DNA of 64,000 bases from an uncultured Marivita sp. (GTDB lineage Bacteria; Pseudomonadota; Alphaproteobacteria; Rhodobacterales; Rhodobacteraceae): NCBI RefSeq assembly GCF_947488135.1, contig NZ_CANKYW010000003.1, forward strand, positions 124,001 through 188,000, written 5' to 3'. The notes under the pieces were generated by a model that saw nothing but the letters and a program-made list of their open reading frames with translations, was not told the DNA's origin and made no database searches. Position 1 is the first letter of the stretch, and each line of letters opens with the position of its first letter. Position numbers and translations under genes: made by a program. Below are positions 1 through 8,730 of the stretch, one piece after another.

Positions 1-177
1 GTCTTACTCATGTTTACAACATTACAAAAAATAAAAATGTGTTGGCAAGAATTAACATATCGACCGCATTAAAGGTGAAATTATATTTCGTAGCGGTATC
101 AATCTCGCAAGTCCGGTGGAGGTGTGGTTGCAGGAGCGGCTGACAGGAGCGGGCTTTTTTGATCGGGAGGATATTAC

Positions 178-1167
178 ATGATCTACAAAATGACACGTCG
201 TGCAGCCCTGGCGGGTGTTGCGTCCATCGCAATGATCGCAGCGGGTGCAACATCCGCGCTGGCCGAAGGCTGGAAGCCGCAGAAACCGATCGAAATGGTC
301 ATCATGGCCGGTCAGGGTGGCGGCGCCGACCGTCTGGCCCGTCTGTTCCAGTCGATGATCCAGAAGGAGGGCCTCGCGTCGATGCCGATGCTGCCGGTGA
401 ACAAGGGCGGTGGCTCTGGCGCAGAGGCGCTGCGCTATCTCAAGGACAATGAAGGCGACGCGCACAAGATCATGGCGACGCTGAACAGCTATTTCACCAC
501 ACCGCTGCGCACCGACATCGGCGTCGATATCGAAGAGTTCACGCCGATTGCCCGGATGGCGGTCGACACCTTCGTGCTGTGGGTGAACGCCGACAGCGAC
601 ATCCAGACGATGGAAGACTGGGTCGCGGCGGTGCAGGCCTCGGGCGGGTCGTGGAAGATGGGCGGCACCGGCACCGGGCAGGAGGACAGCCTGCTGACCG
701 CGATGCTGGAAAAGGAATTCGGCATTGAAGTTACCTACGTGCCCTTCGACGGCGGCGGCGATGTGGCCAAGAACCTTGTCGGCGGTCATATCGACAGCAC
801 GGTCAACAACCCGTCCGAACAGATGGGATTCTTCAAGGCGGGCAAGTCGCGCCCGATCGCGGCGTTTACGACCGAACGGATCGACGCCTTCCCGGATGTG
901 CCGACGGCGCGCGAATTGGGGCATGACATCGTCTATTCGATGCAGCGGTCCTTTGTCGGGCCAAAGGACATGCCGGCCGAAGCGGTGGCCTATTACACCG
1001 AGATGTTCAGCAAGCTGAACGAACTGCCGGAATGGCAGGCCTATACCGAAGACGAAGCGCTGGATCGCGACTTCCTGACGGGGGATGCGTTGCAGGCGTA
1101 TTTCCTCGAAGAGCGGGAAAAGCATGCAGCCATTCTCGCGGATATGGACGCTGACGGGGCGTCCTGA
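178..1167 (+). CDS. tctC: TTT transporter substrate-binding protein (TctC family)
   Basis: Periplasmic solute receptor of a tripartite tricarboxylate transporter; it would bind a di/tricarboxylate or related organic acid and deliver it to the TctAB permease encoded next. The 329-residue product starts with a signal peptide (arginines at 7-8, hydrophobic stretch, likely cleavage after Ala29 in the ALA-EG context). The Bug/TctC fold is recognisable from the glycine-rich loop near residue 45 and the late PDVPTARELG motif. GGGAGG at 165-170 sits 7 bases before the ATG. The 177 bases upstream are unusually AT-rich for this window and probably hold the promoter, but I see no clear operator. The gene is followed by two hairpin terminators before tctB, as expected if the binding protein is made in excess over the permease. 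Ligand unknown. Confidence 0.93.
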   Translation: MIYKMTRRAALAGVASIAMIAAGATSALAEGWKPQKPIEMVIMAGQGGGADRLARLFQSMIQKEGLASMPMLPVNKGGGSGAEALRYLKDNEGDAHKIMATLNSYFTTPLRTDIGVDIEEFTPIARMAVDTFVLWVNADSDIQTMEDWVAAVQASGGSWKMGGTGTGQEDSLLTAMLEKEFGIEVTYVPFDGGGDVAKNLVGGHIDSTVNNPSEQMGFFKAGKSRPIAAFTTERIDAFPDVPTARELGHDIVYSMQRSFVGPKDMPAEAVAYYTEMFSKLNELPEWQAYTEDEALDRDFLTGDALQAYFLEEREKHAAILADMDADGAS

Positions 1168-1201
1168 TCCCGAACCGAGACGTGTTCGACCTTTGAACGG
1201 T

Positions 1202-1232
1202 GGCCGGGATGCACAACATCCCGGCCGCTTTT
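1202..1232 (+). terminator. Intrinsic terminator/attenuator after tctC (first of two)
   Basis: Perfect 10-bp inverted repeat GGCCGGGATG (1202-1211) and CATCCCGGCC (1217-1226) with a 5-base loop, followed by GC and TTTT at 1229-1232. It lies 35 bases after the tctC stop and before tctB in the same orientation, so it probably causes partial termination that lowers permease mRNA relative to binding-protein mRNA. Confidence 0.85.
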
Positions 1233-1237
1233 CACCC

Positions 1238-1268
1238 TCCCGGATTGGGTGATCCGGGACCTATTTTT
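1238..1268 (+). terminator. Second tandem terminator hairpin before tctB
   Basis: Perfect 8-bp inverted repeat TCCCGGAT (1238-1245) and ATCCGGGA (1252-1259) with a 6-base loop, followed by CCTATTTTT ending at 1268. It lies directly behind the first hairpin and 21 bases before the tctB ATG. Two T-tailed stems in series make a read-through filter more likely than a chance structure. Confidence 0.75.
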
Positions 1269-1289
1269 CAGATCTTCGGGGAGGTTTCG

Positions 1290-1778
1290 ATGCTAGTCGC
1301 AGACAGAGTGATCGCCATCGCCATCATGGCGCTTTCAGCCTATTTCATGTGGCACGCCACGGCCTTGCCCATCGGGTGGAACGGCGTGACAGGTGGTCCG
1401 GGAGGCGGAGCGTTTCCGTTCTGGCTGTCTCTGGTGATGCTGCTGTCGGCGGCGGGTGTTCTGCTTCGGAGCCTGATGCAGGCGCCGTCGTCGCAACATT
1501 TCTTCGACAGTCAGATGCTGCGGAGCGTGATCGCGGTTGTGGTCGCGCTTTTCGTGACCATCGCGCTGATCCCGGTTGTGGGGGCCTATGTGGCGATCCC
1601 GCTGTTCATCTTCTGGTACATCCGCATCTATGGCGGGCACGCATGGGTTCTGACCACGAGCCTCGTGATCGGGACGCCGGTCTTTTTGTTCTTCTTCTTC
1701 GAAGTGACGCTGAAAATCCTGTTGCCCAAAGGGGTGACGGAGCCGCTCTTCTTCCCGCTTTACGCGATGTTCTTCTGA
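1290..1778 (+). CDS. tctB: TTT transporter small permease subunit (TctB)
   Basis: Small membrane subunit of the tripartite tricarboxylate transporter, 162 residues with about four hydrophobic segments, the usual TctB size and layout. I chose the ATG at 1290 because GGGGAGG lies just upstream; the same frame is open back to an ATG at 1200, but that codon lies inside the first terminator hairpin. A GGPGGGAFP segment lies near residues 33-41, matching the G-P-x-FP region common in TctB proteins. It is followed after 14 bases by tctA. TctB proteins are poorly conserved, so the call rests on length, topology and position between tctC and tctA. Confidence 0.9.
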   Translation: MLVADRVIAIAIMALSAYFMWHATALPIGWNGVTGGPGGGAFPFWLSLVMLLSAAGVLLRSLMQAPSSQHFFDSQMLRSVIAVVVALFVTIALIPVVGAYVAIPLFIFWYIRIYGGHAWVLTTSLVIGTPVFLFFFFEVTLKILLPKGVTEPLFFPLYAMFF

Positions 1779-1792
1779 TCGGGGTCTGAGAC

Positions 1793-3310
1793 ATGGATAC
1801 GCTAGCTCTTCTTGCCGACGGTTTTGCGACCTCATTGTCCCCGCTGAACCTGATGATCGTGATTCTGGGGGTGACCGCGGGTCTTTTCATAGGCGCGATG
1901 CCCGGGCTTGGATCGGTCAACGGGGTCGCCATCGTGCTGCCGCTGACCTTTATCGTGCCGCCCAGTTCGGCGATCATCCTGCTTTGTGCGATCTATTACG
2001 GGGCGATGTATGGCGGGGCGATTTCGTCGATCCTGCTGGGGATCCCCGGCGCATCGACGGCGGTGGCCACGACCTTTGACGGGCGCCCGATGGCGCAGCA
2101 GGGCAAGGCGGGTCTGGCGCTCATTGCGGCGGCTGTGGCGTCATTCATCGGTGGGACGATCTCGGTCGTGCTGTTCACGCTTTTCGCCGTGCCGCTGGCG
2201 GATCTCGCGCTGGCCTTCGGCCCGGCAGAGGAGTTCGCGCTGGTGCTGATGGCGTTCACCACGTTCGTGGGGCTCGGGGGTGACGACAAGCTCAAGACGA
2301 TCATCATGATCTGCCTTGGTCTGGTACTCAGCACCGTGGGGCTCGACCTGATTTCGGGGCAGCCGCGCCTGATCTTTGGCGATCTGCCGGGCTTTTATTC
2401 GGGCATCAGTTTCCTGGTGCTGGCGATCGGGGTCTACGGGATCGGTGAAATTCTTTACACCATCGAATCCTCGCGCACCGCGCCGCAGGTGACGCCCGCG
2501 AAAATCACGCTCAATGACCTGTGGTCCGGCATCAAGACGATGAACCGGATGTGGCGGACCATGAGCCTTGGGTCGTTCCTGGGCTTCTTCGTCGGCATGT
2601 TGCCGGCCGCCGGGGCGACCCCGGCCGCGCTGATGGCCTACGGGATGGCGCGGTCGACGTCGAAAGATCCCAAGAGCTTTGGAAAGGGCAATATCGAAGG
2701 TGTGGCAGCGCCCGAGACGGCGAACAATGCGGCGTCTACCGGATCGCTCTTGCCGATGCTGACGCTGGGCATTCCCGGATCGCCGACCACCGCGCTTTTG
2801 CTGGGCGGGATGGTGATGTGGGGGCTGATGCCGGGTCCGATGCTGTTCATCGAACAGCCGGATTTCGTCTGGGGACTGATCTCGTCGCTCTACACCGCGA
2901 ATTTTGCCGCCGTTGCGATCAACATCGCGCTGATCCCCTTGTTCGTCTGGGCGCTGCGGATGCCGTTCACCGTGCTCTGCGCCCTGGTGATGGTGCTGTG
3001 CATCGTGGGGGGCTTCGCGCCGAGCCAGAAAATGCATGACGTCTGGCTGATCGCGGGCTTCGGTGTCGCCGGCTATCTGTTGCGTAAGGCGGATTATCCG
3101 CTGGCGCCGCTTGTGCTTGCCCTGGTGCTGGGGCCGCTCATGGAAAAAAGCTTCCGTCAGACGCTGATTTCCGAGCAGGGGAACGTGCTGGCCTTTGTCG
3201 AACGGCCGCTCTCGGGGACGTTTATTGCCATCGCGGCACTTTTCTTTGTGCTTCCTTTGGTTAAGTATCTGCGCAAGGGCGGACGCCGGAGCATCGCACC
3301 GGCGGAATAA
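1793..3310 (+). CDS. tctA: TTT transporter large permease subunit (TctA)
   Basis: Large inner-membrane subunit that carries substrate through the membrane using an ion gradient, with TctC as receptor and TctB as partner. The 505-residue product has about 11-12 hydrophobic segments and the TctA signatures: GAMPGLG at residues 34-40 and a second conserved half with MLPAAGATPAALMAYG and LTLGIPGSPTTALLLGG. Full length for the family, with no disruption. It ends 32 bases before the acyl-CoA ligase gene, so the transporter and ligase may be co-transcribed, which would fit import of an acid that is activated to a CoA ester. Confidence 0.95.
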   Translation: MDTLALLADGFATSLSPLNLMIVILGVTAGLFIGAMPGLGSVNGVAIVLPLTFIVPPSSAIILLCAIYYGAMYGGAISSILLGIPGASTAVATTFDGRPMAQQGKAGLALIAAAVASFIGGTISVVLFTLFAVPLADLALAFGPAEEFALVLMAFTTFVGLGGDDKLKTIIMICLGLVLSTVGLDLISGQPRLIFGDLPGFYSGISFLVLAIGVYGIGEILYTIESSRTAPQVTPAKITLNDLWSGIKTMNRMWRTMSLGSFLGFFVGMLPAAGATPAALMAYGMARSTSKDPKSFGKGNIEGVAAPETANNAASTGSLLPMLTLGIPGSPTTALLLGGMVMWGLMPGPMLFIEQPDFVWGLISSLYTANFAAVAINIALIPLFVWALRMPFTVLCALVMVLCIVGGFAPSQKMHDVWLIAGFGVAGYLLRKADYPLAPLVLALVLGPLMEKSFRQTLISEQGNVLAFVERPLSGTFIAIAALFFVLPLVKYLRKGGRRSIAPAE

Positions 3311-3342
3311 TCGGAACATCTGAAGACGGAGGGGGACAGGGC

Positions 3343-4872
3343 ATGGCTACAAACGTCAAGGCACTGCTTGAGGGACATGACGCCGAGGCCAAGGCATTGG
3401 GCGCACCGGATCGGGACTGGCTGACCTACGGAGAGCTTCGCGATCTGTCGGCACAGGTGAGCGCCAGCTTGCGCGGGTTCGGGATCGGGGCAGGCGACCG
3501 GGTGGCGATCGTGCTGCCCAACGGCCCGGAAATGGCGGCGGCGTTCGTCACCATCGCGCAGGCCGCGGCCACGGCGCCGCTGAACCCGGCCTACCGCGAG
3601 GATGAGTACGCGTTCTACCTCGACGACCTTGGCGCGAAGGCCATTGTCCTGGCCGATGGCTATAACGGGCCTGCGCTGGCGGCGGCCAAGACGCTGGGTC
3701 TCATGGTGCTGCGCACCGTGGTGGCCGAAGGGGCGCCTGCGGGATCGTTCACGCTGTCCGCCGATGGGCAGACGGGAGACGCGCTACCTGCGAGCGATCC
3801 GGGCGATAGCGATGTGGCTCTGATCCTGCACACGTCCGGCACAACCTCGCGCCCGAAGATCGTGCCCTTGTTGCAGTCGAACGTCGCGGCATCGGCGCAT
3901 AACATCGCGGAATCGCTGAACCTGACGTCCGAGGACCGGTGTCTGAACGTCATGCCGCTGTTTCACATTCACGGGCTGTTGGCCGCCGTGTCGGCGTCGC
4001 TGTCGGTGGGCGCGTCGATCTGGTGCGCGCCGGGGTTTGACGCGCTGCGCTTCTTCGGCTGGATGAAGGACGCGCGGCCCACGTGGTACACGGCAGTGCC
4101 GACCATGCACCAAGCGATCCTGAGCCGCGCCGGGCGCAACGCGGACGTGATCGAAGAGGTGCCGCTGCGGTTCCTGCGGTCGTCGTCGGCATCCTTGCCC
4201 GCGCAGGTGATGGAGGCACTGCGCGAGACGTTCCATGCGCCGGTGATCGAAGCCTACGGCATGACCGAAGCCGCGCACCAGATGTGCTGCAACCCGTTTG
4301 AACGGCAGAAACCCGGCGCGGTTGGCGTGGCCGCCGGCCCCGAAGTGCGCGTGGCGCATGAAAGCGAGAACCGCCTGATCGACGGCACCGGCGAAGTGGT
4401 GATTTCCGGTCCCAACGTGACGCCGGGATACGAGAGCAACCCCGACGCCAATGCCAAGAACTTCTTTGATGCCGATGGCAAGCGCTGGTTCCGCACCGGT
4501 GACCAGGGCGCGTTCGATGCGGACGGGTTCCTGCATCTCACCGGGCGATTGAAAGAGATCATCAATCGCGGCGGCGAGAAAGTCTCGCCGCTGGAGGTGG
4601 ATGGCGTGCTCTTGGACCACCCGGCTATTGCGCAAGTTGTGACCTTTGCCCTGCCGCATCCGAAGCTGGGGGAAGAGGTGGCAGCCGCCGTTGTGCTCAA
4701 GGACGGGGCCGAGGCGAGCGAGCGCGACATCCGCGATTTCGCCGCGACCCGCATAGCCGATTTCAAGGTGCCGCGTAAAGTGGTGATCCTTGACGAAATT
4801 CCGAAAGGCGCCACCGGCAAGATGCAGCGGATCGGGCTGGCGGAGAAGCTGGGGTTGGTGGAACCGGCCTAA
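3343..4872 (+). CDS. Acyl-CoA synthetase (AMP-forming), oxalyl-CoA-synthetase-like
   Basis: ANL-superfamily ligase, 509 residues, that would activate a carboxylate to its CoA thioester through an acyl-adenylate. Visible motifs: the P-loop-like LHTSGTTSRPK near residue 163, YGMTEAAHQM in the middle, the TGDQG aspartate near 386, the hinge GRLKEIINRGGEKVSP near 401, and the C-terminal catalytic lysine in GATGKMQR near 490. Overall it resembles the short AAE3/FAT2 group, which includes oxalyl-CoA synthetases. Its position right behind a carboxylate importer suggests that it acts on the imported acid, but the substrate cannot be read from the sequence. It is followed by a hairpin and a short repeated intergenic element. 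Confidence 0.88.
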   Translation: MATNVKALLEGHDAEAKALGAPDRDWLTYGELRDLSAQVSASLRGFGIGAGDRVAIVLPNGPEMAAAFVTIAQAAATAPLNPAYREDEYAFYLDDLGAKAIVLADGYNGPALAAAKTLGLMVLRTVVAEGAPAGSFTLSADGQTGDALPASDPGDSDVALILHTSGTTSRPKIVPLLQSNVAASAHNIAESLNLTSEDRCLNVMPLFHIHGLLAAVSASLSVGASIWCAPGFDALRFFGWMKDARPTWYTAVPTMHQAILSRAGRNADVIEEVPLRFLRSSSASLPAQVMEALRETFHAPVIEAYGMTEAAHQMCCNPFERQKPGAVGVAAGPEVRVAHESENRLIDGTGEVVISGPNVTPGYESNPDANAKNFFDADGKRWFRTGDQGAFDADGFLHLTGRLKEIINRGGEKVSPLEVDGVLLDHPAIAQVVTFALPHPKLGEEVAAAVVLKDGAEASERDIRDFAATRIADFKVPRKVVILDEIPKGATGKMQRIGLAEKLGLVEPA

Positions 4873-4894
4873 ACCGCTTTGATGGAGCGCGGGT

Positions 4895-4940
4895 GGCTCC
4901 TGAGGGAGCCTCCGGCGGGAGTTTATTTGGCAAGATGAAG
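4895..4940 (+). repeat. Intergenic hairpin plus GGAGTTTA...CAAGATGAAG repeat, copy 1
   Basis: A perfect 6-bp hairpin, GGCTCC-TGAG-GGAGCC (4895-4910), is followed by a segment at 4917-4940 that begins GGGAGTTTA and ends GGCAAGATGAAG. The same arrangement recurs at 8656-8716 and 20196-20246. Each copy lies between a stop codon and the next same-strand gene. The hairpin may act as a terminator or 3-prime stabiliser. Its function is not known to me. Confidence 0.75.
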
Positions 4941-4985
4941 GAGGAGCGGTTCGCGGAATACTGGCGGATCGCTTTGGGGTGAGCG

Positions 4986-5963
4986 ATGAAGATTTGCGTA
5001 TTCGGAGCGGGCGCCATTGGCGGCTATATGGGTGTGAAGCTGGCGCAGGCGGGGGCCGATGTGAGCCTTGTGGCGCGCGGGCCGCATCTGGCGGCGATGA
5101 AAGCCAACGGTCTCAAGCTGATCGAAGAGGGTGGCGAAGAGACGGTGGTGTCGGTGACGGCGTCGGACACTCCCGCCGATCTGGGGGAACAGGATTACGT
5201 CATCGTCACGCTCAAGGCACATTCGGTGCCGCCGGTGGTCGACAAGATGAAGCCGCTCATCGGGCCGAACACAACGATCGTGTCGGGCGTGAACGGGGTG
5301 CCGTGGTGGTATTTCCACAAGCTGGGTGGGGCGTACGAAGGCACGCGGCTCGAGTCGGTCGATCCGGGCAATGCACAATGGGACGGGTTCGGCCCGGACC
5401 GGGTGCTGGGCTGTGTCGTCTATCCTGCTGCGGAGGTGATCGAGCCGGGAGTGGTCAAGCATATCGAGGGCAACCGCTTTTCCCTAGGCGAGCCGGACGG
5501 GTCGAAATCCGAGCGGGCGATGGCGTTGTCGAAGGCGCTGTCCTCGGCCGGGTTGAAGGCGCCAGTGCGGCCGCGTTTGCGGGACGAGATTTGGGTGAAG
5601 CTGTGGGGGAACCTGTCGTTCAATCCGATTTCGGCGCTGACCCATGCGACGCTGGATATGCTTTGTACCGATCCGGGGACGCGCGGTGTGGCGCGTGGCA
5701 TGATGCTCGAGGCGCAGGAGATTGCCGAGGCGCTTGGGGTGAAGTTCCCGATCGATGTGGAGCGGCGGATCGACGGCGGGGCGGCGGTGGGCGCGCACCG
5801 CACGTCGATGTTGCAGGATCTCGATCAGGGTCGTCCGATGGAGATCGACGCTTTGGTGGGATCGGTGCAGGAGCTTGGCCGAATCGTGGGCGTGCCGACA
5901 CCGACGATCGATACGGTGCTGGCGCTGGTGCAGTTGCGCGCGAAGACGGCAGGGTTGTACTAG
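4986..5963 (+). CDS. 2-dehydropantoate 2-reductase family protein (PanE/ApbA-like)
   Basis: NAD(P)H-dependent 2-ketoacid reductase fold, 325 residues. The Rossmann motif GAGAIGG is at residues 7-13, ARG follows the second strand as a likely NADP-phosphate contact, and the C-terminal ApbA_C helical domain is present (LWGNLSFNPISALT near 207-220; DVERRID near 258). True PanE reduces ketopantoate for pantothenate synthesis. Here the gene sits in a catabolic cluster with an acyl-CoA ligase, a sugar-acid dehydratase and an SDR, so a different 2-oxo acid is at least as likely as ketopantoate. The ATG is preceded by GGGGTGAG. The gene converges on the VOC gene 12 bases downstream. Confidence 0.85.
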   Translation: MKICVFGAGAIGGYMGVKLAQAGADVSLVARGPHLAAMKANGLKLIEEGGEETVVSVTASDTPADLGEQDYVIVTLKAHSVPPVVDKMKPLIGPNTTIVSGVNGVPWWYFHKLGGAYEGTRLESVDPGNAQWDGFGPDRVLGCVVYPAAEVIEPGVVKHIEGNRFSLGEPDGSKSERAMALSKALSSAGLKAPVRPRLRDEIWVKLWGNLSFNPISALTHATLDMLCTDPGTRGVARGMMLEAQEIAEALGVKFPIDVERRIDGGAAVGAHRTSMLQDLDQGRPMEIDALVGSVQELGRIVGVPTPTIDTVLALVQLRAKTAGLY

Positions 5964-5975
5964 GCAAGGGGCGCG

Positions 5976-6404
5976 TCACGCCTCGGGGTGGTCGTCGCGC
6001 TTCGGGTCATCCGGGTTGGTTGAGAACAGGGCAATCTTGTTGCCCTGCGGGTCGCGAAGGTAGCCGACGTAAAAATCCTCGCTGTAGGCTGCGCGAAAAC
6101 CCGGGGCGCCTTCGTCTGTGCCGCCTGCTTTCAGGCCTGCGACATGTAGTTTGCGCACCTGCGCTTGAGTGCGCGCTTGAAAAGCCACCATGTTGCCGTT
6201 TCCGGCAGTTGCAGGATGTCCGTCAACGGGTTTTTTCACGTAAAAATCCGGTAGAAGCGGGGCCGTGCCGGGGTCTTGAGGCAAGGCATAGCTCAGGTCG
6301 CCGTGGTAGAACTCCAACTGATAGCCGAGCGCGGGAAGAATGGCCGAGTAGAACCGCTCTGCGCGCGGAATGTCGTCTGCACCGACGGTGACGTAAGCGA
6401 TCAT
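5976..6404 (-). CDS. VOC (glyoxalase/bleomycin-resistance) family protein
   Basis: Small vicinal-oxygen-chelate protein of 142 residues, with the typical opening IAYVTVGADDIPRAERFYSAIL and closing FYVGYLRDPQGNKIALF. Members are metal-dependent lyases or dioxygenases, or binding proteins. The substrate cannot be assigned. AAAGGA lies about 10 bases before the start. It lies 30 bases behind the RidA-like gene on the - strand, and the pair forms an island inside a + strand block. Confidence 0.85.
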   Translation of the reverse strand: MIAYVTVGADDIPRAERFYSAILPALGYQLEFYHGDLSYALPQDPGTAPLLPDFYVKKPVDGHPATAGNGNMVAFQARTQAQVRKLHVAGLKAGGTDEGAPGFRAAYSEDFYVGYLRDPQGNKIALFSTNPDDPKRDDHPEA

Positions 6405-6434
6405 GCGACACGGTCCTTTCGCTTTGCTGTGGTG

Positions 6435-6776
6435 CTATGAGTAAGCTGCGGTCACGATCACTTCGACCTTGAGTTCGGGGCGGGCCAGTTTGGCCTCGCC
6501 GCAGGCGCGGGCGGGGGCGTGGCCTTCGGGGACCCAGGCATCCCAGACCGCGTTCATTTCCGCGAAATCGGCCATGTCGGCGACCCAGATGATCGCTTGC
6601 AGGATCTGTTCGCGGGAGGATCCGGCCTGTTTCAGCAGGGCATCGACGCGGGCGAGGCAATCCTGCGTCTGTTCGGTGACGGTCTCGCCTGCGCCAACCT
6701 GTCCGCACAGGTACGCCGTGCCGTTATGTTTGACGATCTTGCTCATCCGCTGGCCGATTTCCTGGCGTTGGATCAT
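6435..6776 (-). CDS. RidA/YjgF family protein (enamine/imine deaminase type)
   Basis: 113-residue RidA-superfamily protein. Canonical RidA hydrolyses reactive 2-aminoacrylate-type enamines; many paralogues act in catabolic operons on related imines. The conserved parts are the early AYLCGQVG strand, [15 protein letters not shown], and the C-terminal [15 protein letters not shown] segment with the substrate-binding arginine. The frame stays open far upstream, antisense to the dehydratase gene. The start is fixed at 6776 by AGAGGAGA just before the ATG and by alignment to the family N-terminus. It is divergent from the dehydratase gene with about 90 bases between. Confidence 0.9.
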   Translation of the reverse strand: MIQRQEIGQRMSKIVKHNGTAYLCGQVGAGETVTEQTQDCLARVDALLKQAGSSREQILQAIIWVADMADFAEMNAVWDAWVPEGHAPARACGEAKLARPELKVEVIVTAAYS

Positions 6777-6866
6777 GGGGTGTCTCCTCTGGTGTGTTTG
6801 CGCTGACACTTGCCGTTGGCGCGCGGATTGTCCAGAACGCTTGGGACAGATGAGGGGAGAGATCAG

Positions 6867-8648
6867 ATGTCCGACACGCGCGCGAACAGGCGGTTCCGGT
6901 CGCAGGAATGGTTCGACAATCCCAACAATCCGGGCATGACGGCGCTTTATCTGGAGCGGTATCAGAACCAGTCTTTCACCCAAGGGGAATTGCAGGCCGA
7001 GAAGCCGATCATCGGGATTGCGAATACCGGGTCGGATCTGGCGCCGTGCAACAAGATCCACGTGTTCCTGATGGATCGGATCAAGGCGGGCATTCGCGAT
7101 GGTGGCGGCATACCGATGGAGTTCCCGGTGCATCCGATCCAGGAGACCGGCAAGCGGCCGACGGCGGCTTTGGACCGGAACCTGGCCTATCTGAGTTTGG
7201 TCGAGGTGCTGCACGGCTATCCGATCGACGGGGTGGTGTTGACCACGGGATGTGACAAGACCACGCCGGCGCAGCTTATGGGGGCGGCGACGGTGGATAT
7301 TCCGGCGATTGCGCTCAATGGCGGGCCCATGCTCGATGGGTGGTACAAGGGCAAGCGCGCGGGGTCCGGCACGACGATCTGGGAAGGGCGGCGGCTGATG
7401 GCGCGCGGTGAGATCGGGTATGCGGAGTTCATGGAGCTGGCCTGTGCCTCGTCCCCGTCCCTGGGCCATTGCAACACGATGGGCACGGCCTCGACGATGA
7501 ACGCGATGGCCGAGGCGTTGGGCATGACGCTGCCCGGGTCGTCGGCGATCCCGGCGCCGTTCCGCGAGCGGATGGCGATGGCTTATGAGACCGGCAAGCG
7601 TTGCGTGCAAATGGTGCTGGATGATCTGAAGCCGTCTGACATTCTTACGCGCGAGGCGTTCGAGAATGCGATTGTGGTCAATGCCGCTATTGGCGGGTCG
7701 ACCAATGCGCCGCCGCATTTGCAGGCGATTGCGCGCCATGCGGGGGTGGCGTTGGACGTGACCGATTGGGAGACCATCGGGTTCGACGTGCCGCTCATGG
7801 TGAACATGCAGCCTGCGGGCGAATACCTGGGCGAGAGCTTCTACCGCGCGGGCGGGGTGCCTGCGGTGATGGGGGAATTGCGGAAAGCCGGGCGCTTGCA
7901 CGACGGGGCGATGACGGCCTCGGGCGTGACGATGGGTGAGGTTTTGGCGTCGTGGGAGAGCCGTGATCGCGACGTCATCACGACCCACGACGCGCCGCTG
8001 CGCGACAGGGCGGGGTTCAAGGTGCTGTCGGGGAACCTGTTCGACTCGGCACTGATGAAGACCTCCGTCATCTCGCCGGATTTCCGCAAGCGGTTCCTGT
8101 CGACGCCGGGGGCGGAAGGTGTGTTCGAGGCGCGGGCCATCGTGTTCGAGGGGCCGGAGGATTATCACGACCGGATCAACGATCCTGACTTGGCCATCGA
8201 CGAAGAGTGTATGCTGTTCATTCGCAATGTGGGCTGTGTTGGATACCCCGGATCGGCGGAGGTGGTGAACATGCAGCCGCCGGATGCGCTGGTGAAAGCG
8301 GGGATCAACCATCTGCCCACGGTGGGCGACGGGCGGCAGTCCGGCACGTCGGAAAGCCCGTCGATCCTGAACGCCTCGCCGGAGGCGGTTGTGGGCGGGG
8401 GGCTGGCCTATTTGCGCACGGGGGACCGGGTGCGGCTGGATCTCAATGCCTCGACGCTGAACGCGTTGGTCGATGAGGCGGAGTGGGAGGCGCGCAAGGC
8501 GGCGTGGGAGCCGCCCGAGATCGTCAACCAGACGCCGTGGCAGGAGATCTATCGCCGCCATGTCGGGCAATTGGCGGATGGCGGTTGTCTGGAATTGGCG
8601 ACGGCGTATCAGCGCATCGCCAAGGATTTGCCGCGCGACAATCACTGA
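6867..8648 (+). CDS. IlvD/Edd-family dehydratase, sugar-acid type
   Basis: 593-residue Fe-S dehydratase that removes water from a 2,3-dihydroxy acid to give a 2-keto-3-deoxy acid. Cysteine ligands are visible in TTGCDKTTP (near residue 128) and LGHCNTMG (near 201), with a third in NVGCVGYPG. Active-site segments PGSSAIPAP and [20 protein letters not shown] follow. Length and the [15 protein letters not shown] region fit the L-arabinonate/D-xylonate/galactonate dehydratase branch better than the branched-chain IlvD enzyme. GGGGAG precedes the ATG at 6867; an upstream in-frame TTG at 6810 is less likely. It is followed by a double hairpin and the second copy of the intergenic repeat, then the SDR gene. 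Confidence 0.9.
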   Translation: MSDTRANRRFRSQEWFDNPNNPGMTALYLERYQNQSFTQGELQAEKPIIGIANTGSDLAPCNKIHVFLMDRIKAGIRDGGGIPMEFPVHPIQETGKRPTAALDRNLAYLSLVEVLHGYPIDGVVLTTGCDKTTPAQLMGAATVDIPAIALNGGPMLDGWYKGKRAGSGTTIWEGRRLMARGEIGYAEFMELACASSPSLGHCNTMGTASTMNAMAEALGMTLPGSSAIPAPFRERMAMAYETGKRCVQMVLDDLKPSDILTREAFENAIVVNAAIGGSTNAPPHLQAIARHAGVALDVTDWETIGFDVPLMVNMQPAGEYLGESFYRAGGVPAVMGELRKAGRLHDGAMTASGVTMGEVLASWESRDRDVITTHDAPLRDRAGFKVLSGNLFDSALMKTSVISPDFRKRFLSTPGAEGVFEARAIVFEGPEDYHDRINDPDLAIDEECMLFIRNVGCVGYPGSAEVVNMQPPDALVKAGINHLPTVGDGRQSGTSESPSILNASPEAVVGGGLAYLRTGDRVRLDLNASTLNALVDEAEWEARKAAWEPPEIVNQTPWQEIYRRHVGQLADGGCLELATAYQRIAKDLPRDNH

Positions 8649-8655
8649 CCGGGTC

Positions 8656-8716
8656 GGGGGCGCTGCCCCCGGTCGCCCGTCGGGCGACTCCCCCGGAGTT
8701 TACGGGCAAGATGAAG
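8656..8716 (+). repeat. Double hairpin plus GGAGTTTA...CAAGATGAAG repeat, copy 2
   Basis: After the dehydratase stop come two perfect stems: GGGGGC-GCT-GCCCCC (8656-8670) and GTCGCCC-GTC-GGGCGAC (8672-8688). The repeated segment then runs from GGAGTTTA to CAAGATGAAG (8695-8716). It ends 14 bases before the SDR start. Same layout as the copies at 4895 and 20196. Confidence 0.78.
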
Positions 8717-8730
8717 CAGGGGACAGTAAA

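Noticed and set aside
6777-8645. Very long - strand open frame opposite the dehydratase gene, in frame with the RidA-like gene
   Set aside because: Its translation is Arg/His/Pro-rich without any family motif, typical of antisense frames in high-GC DNA; only its last 113 codons, with their own ribosome site, are real.
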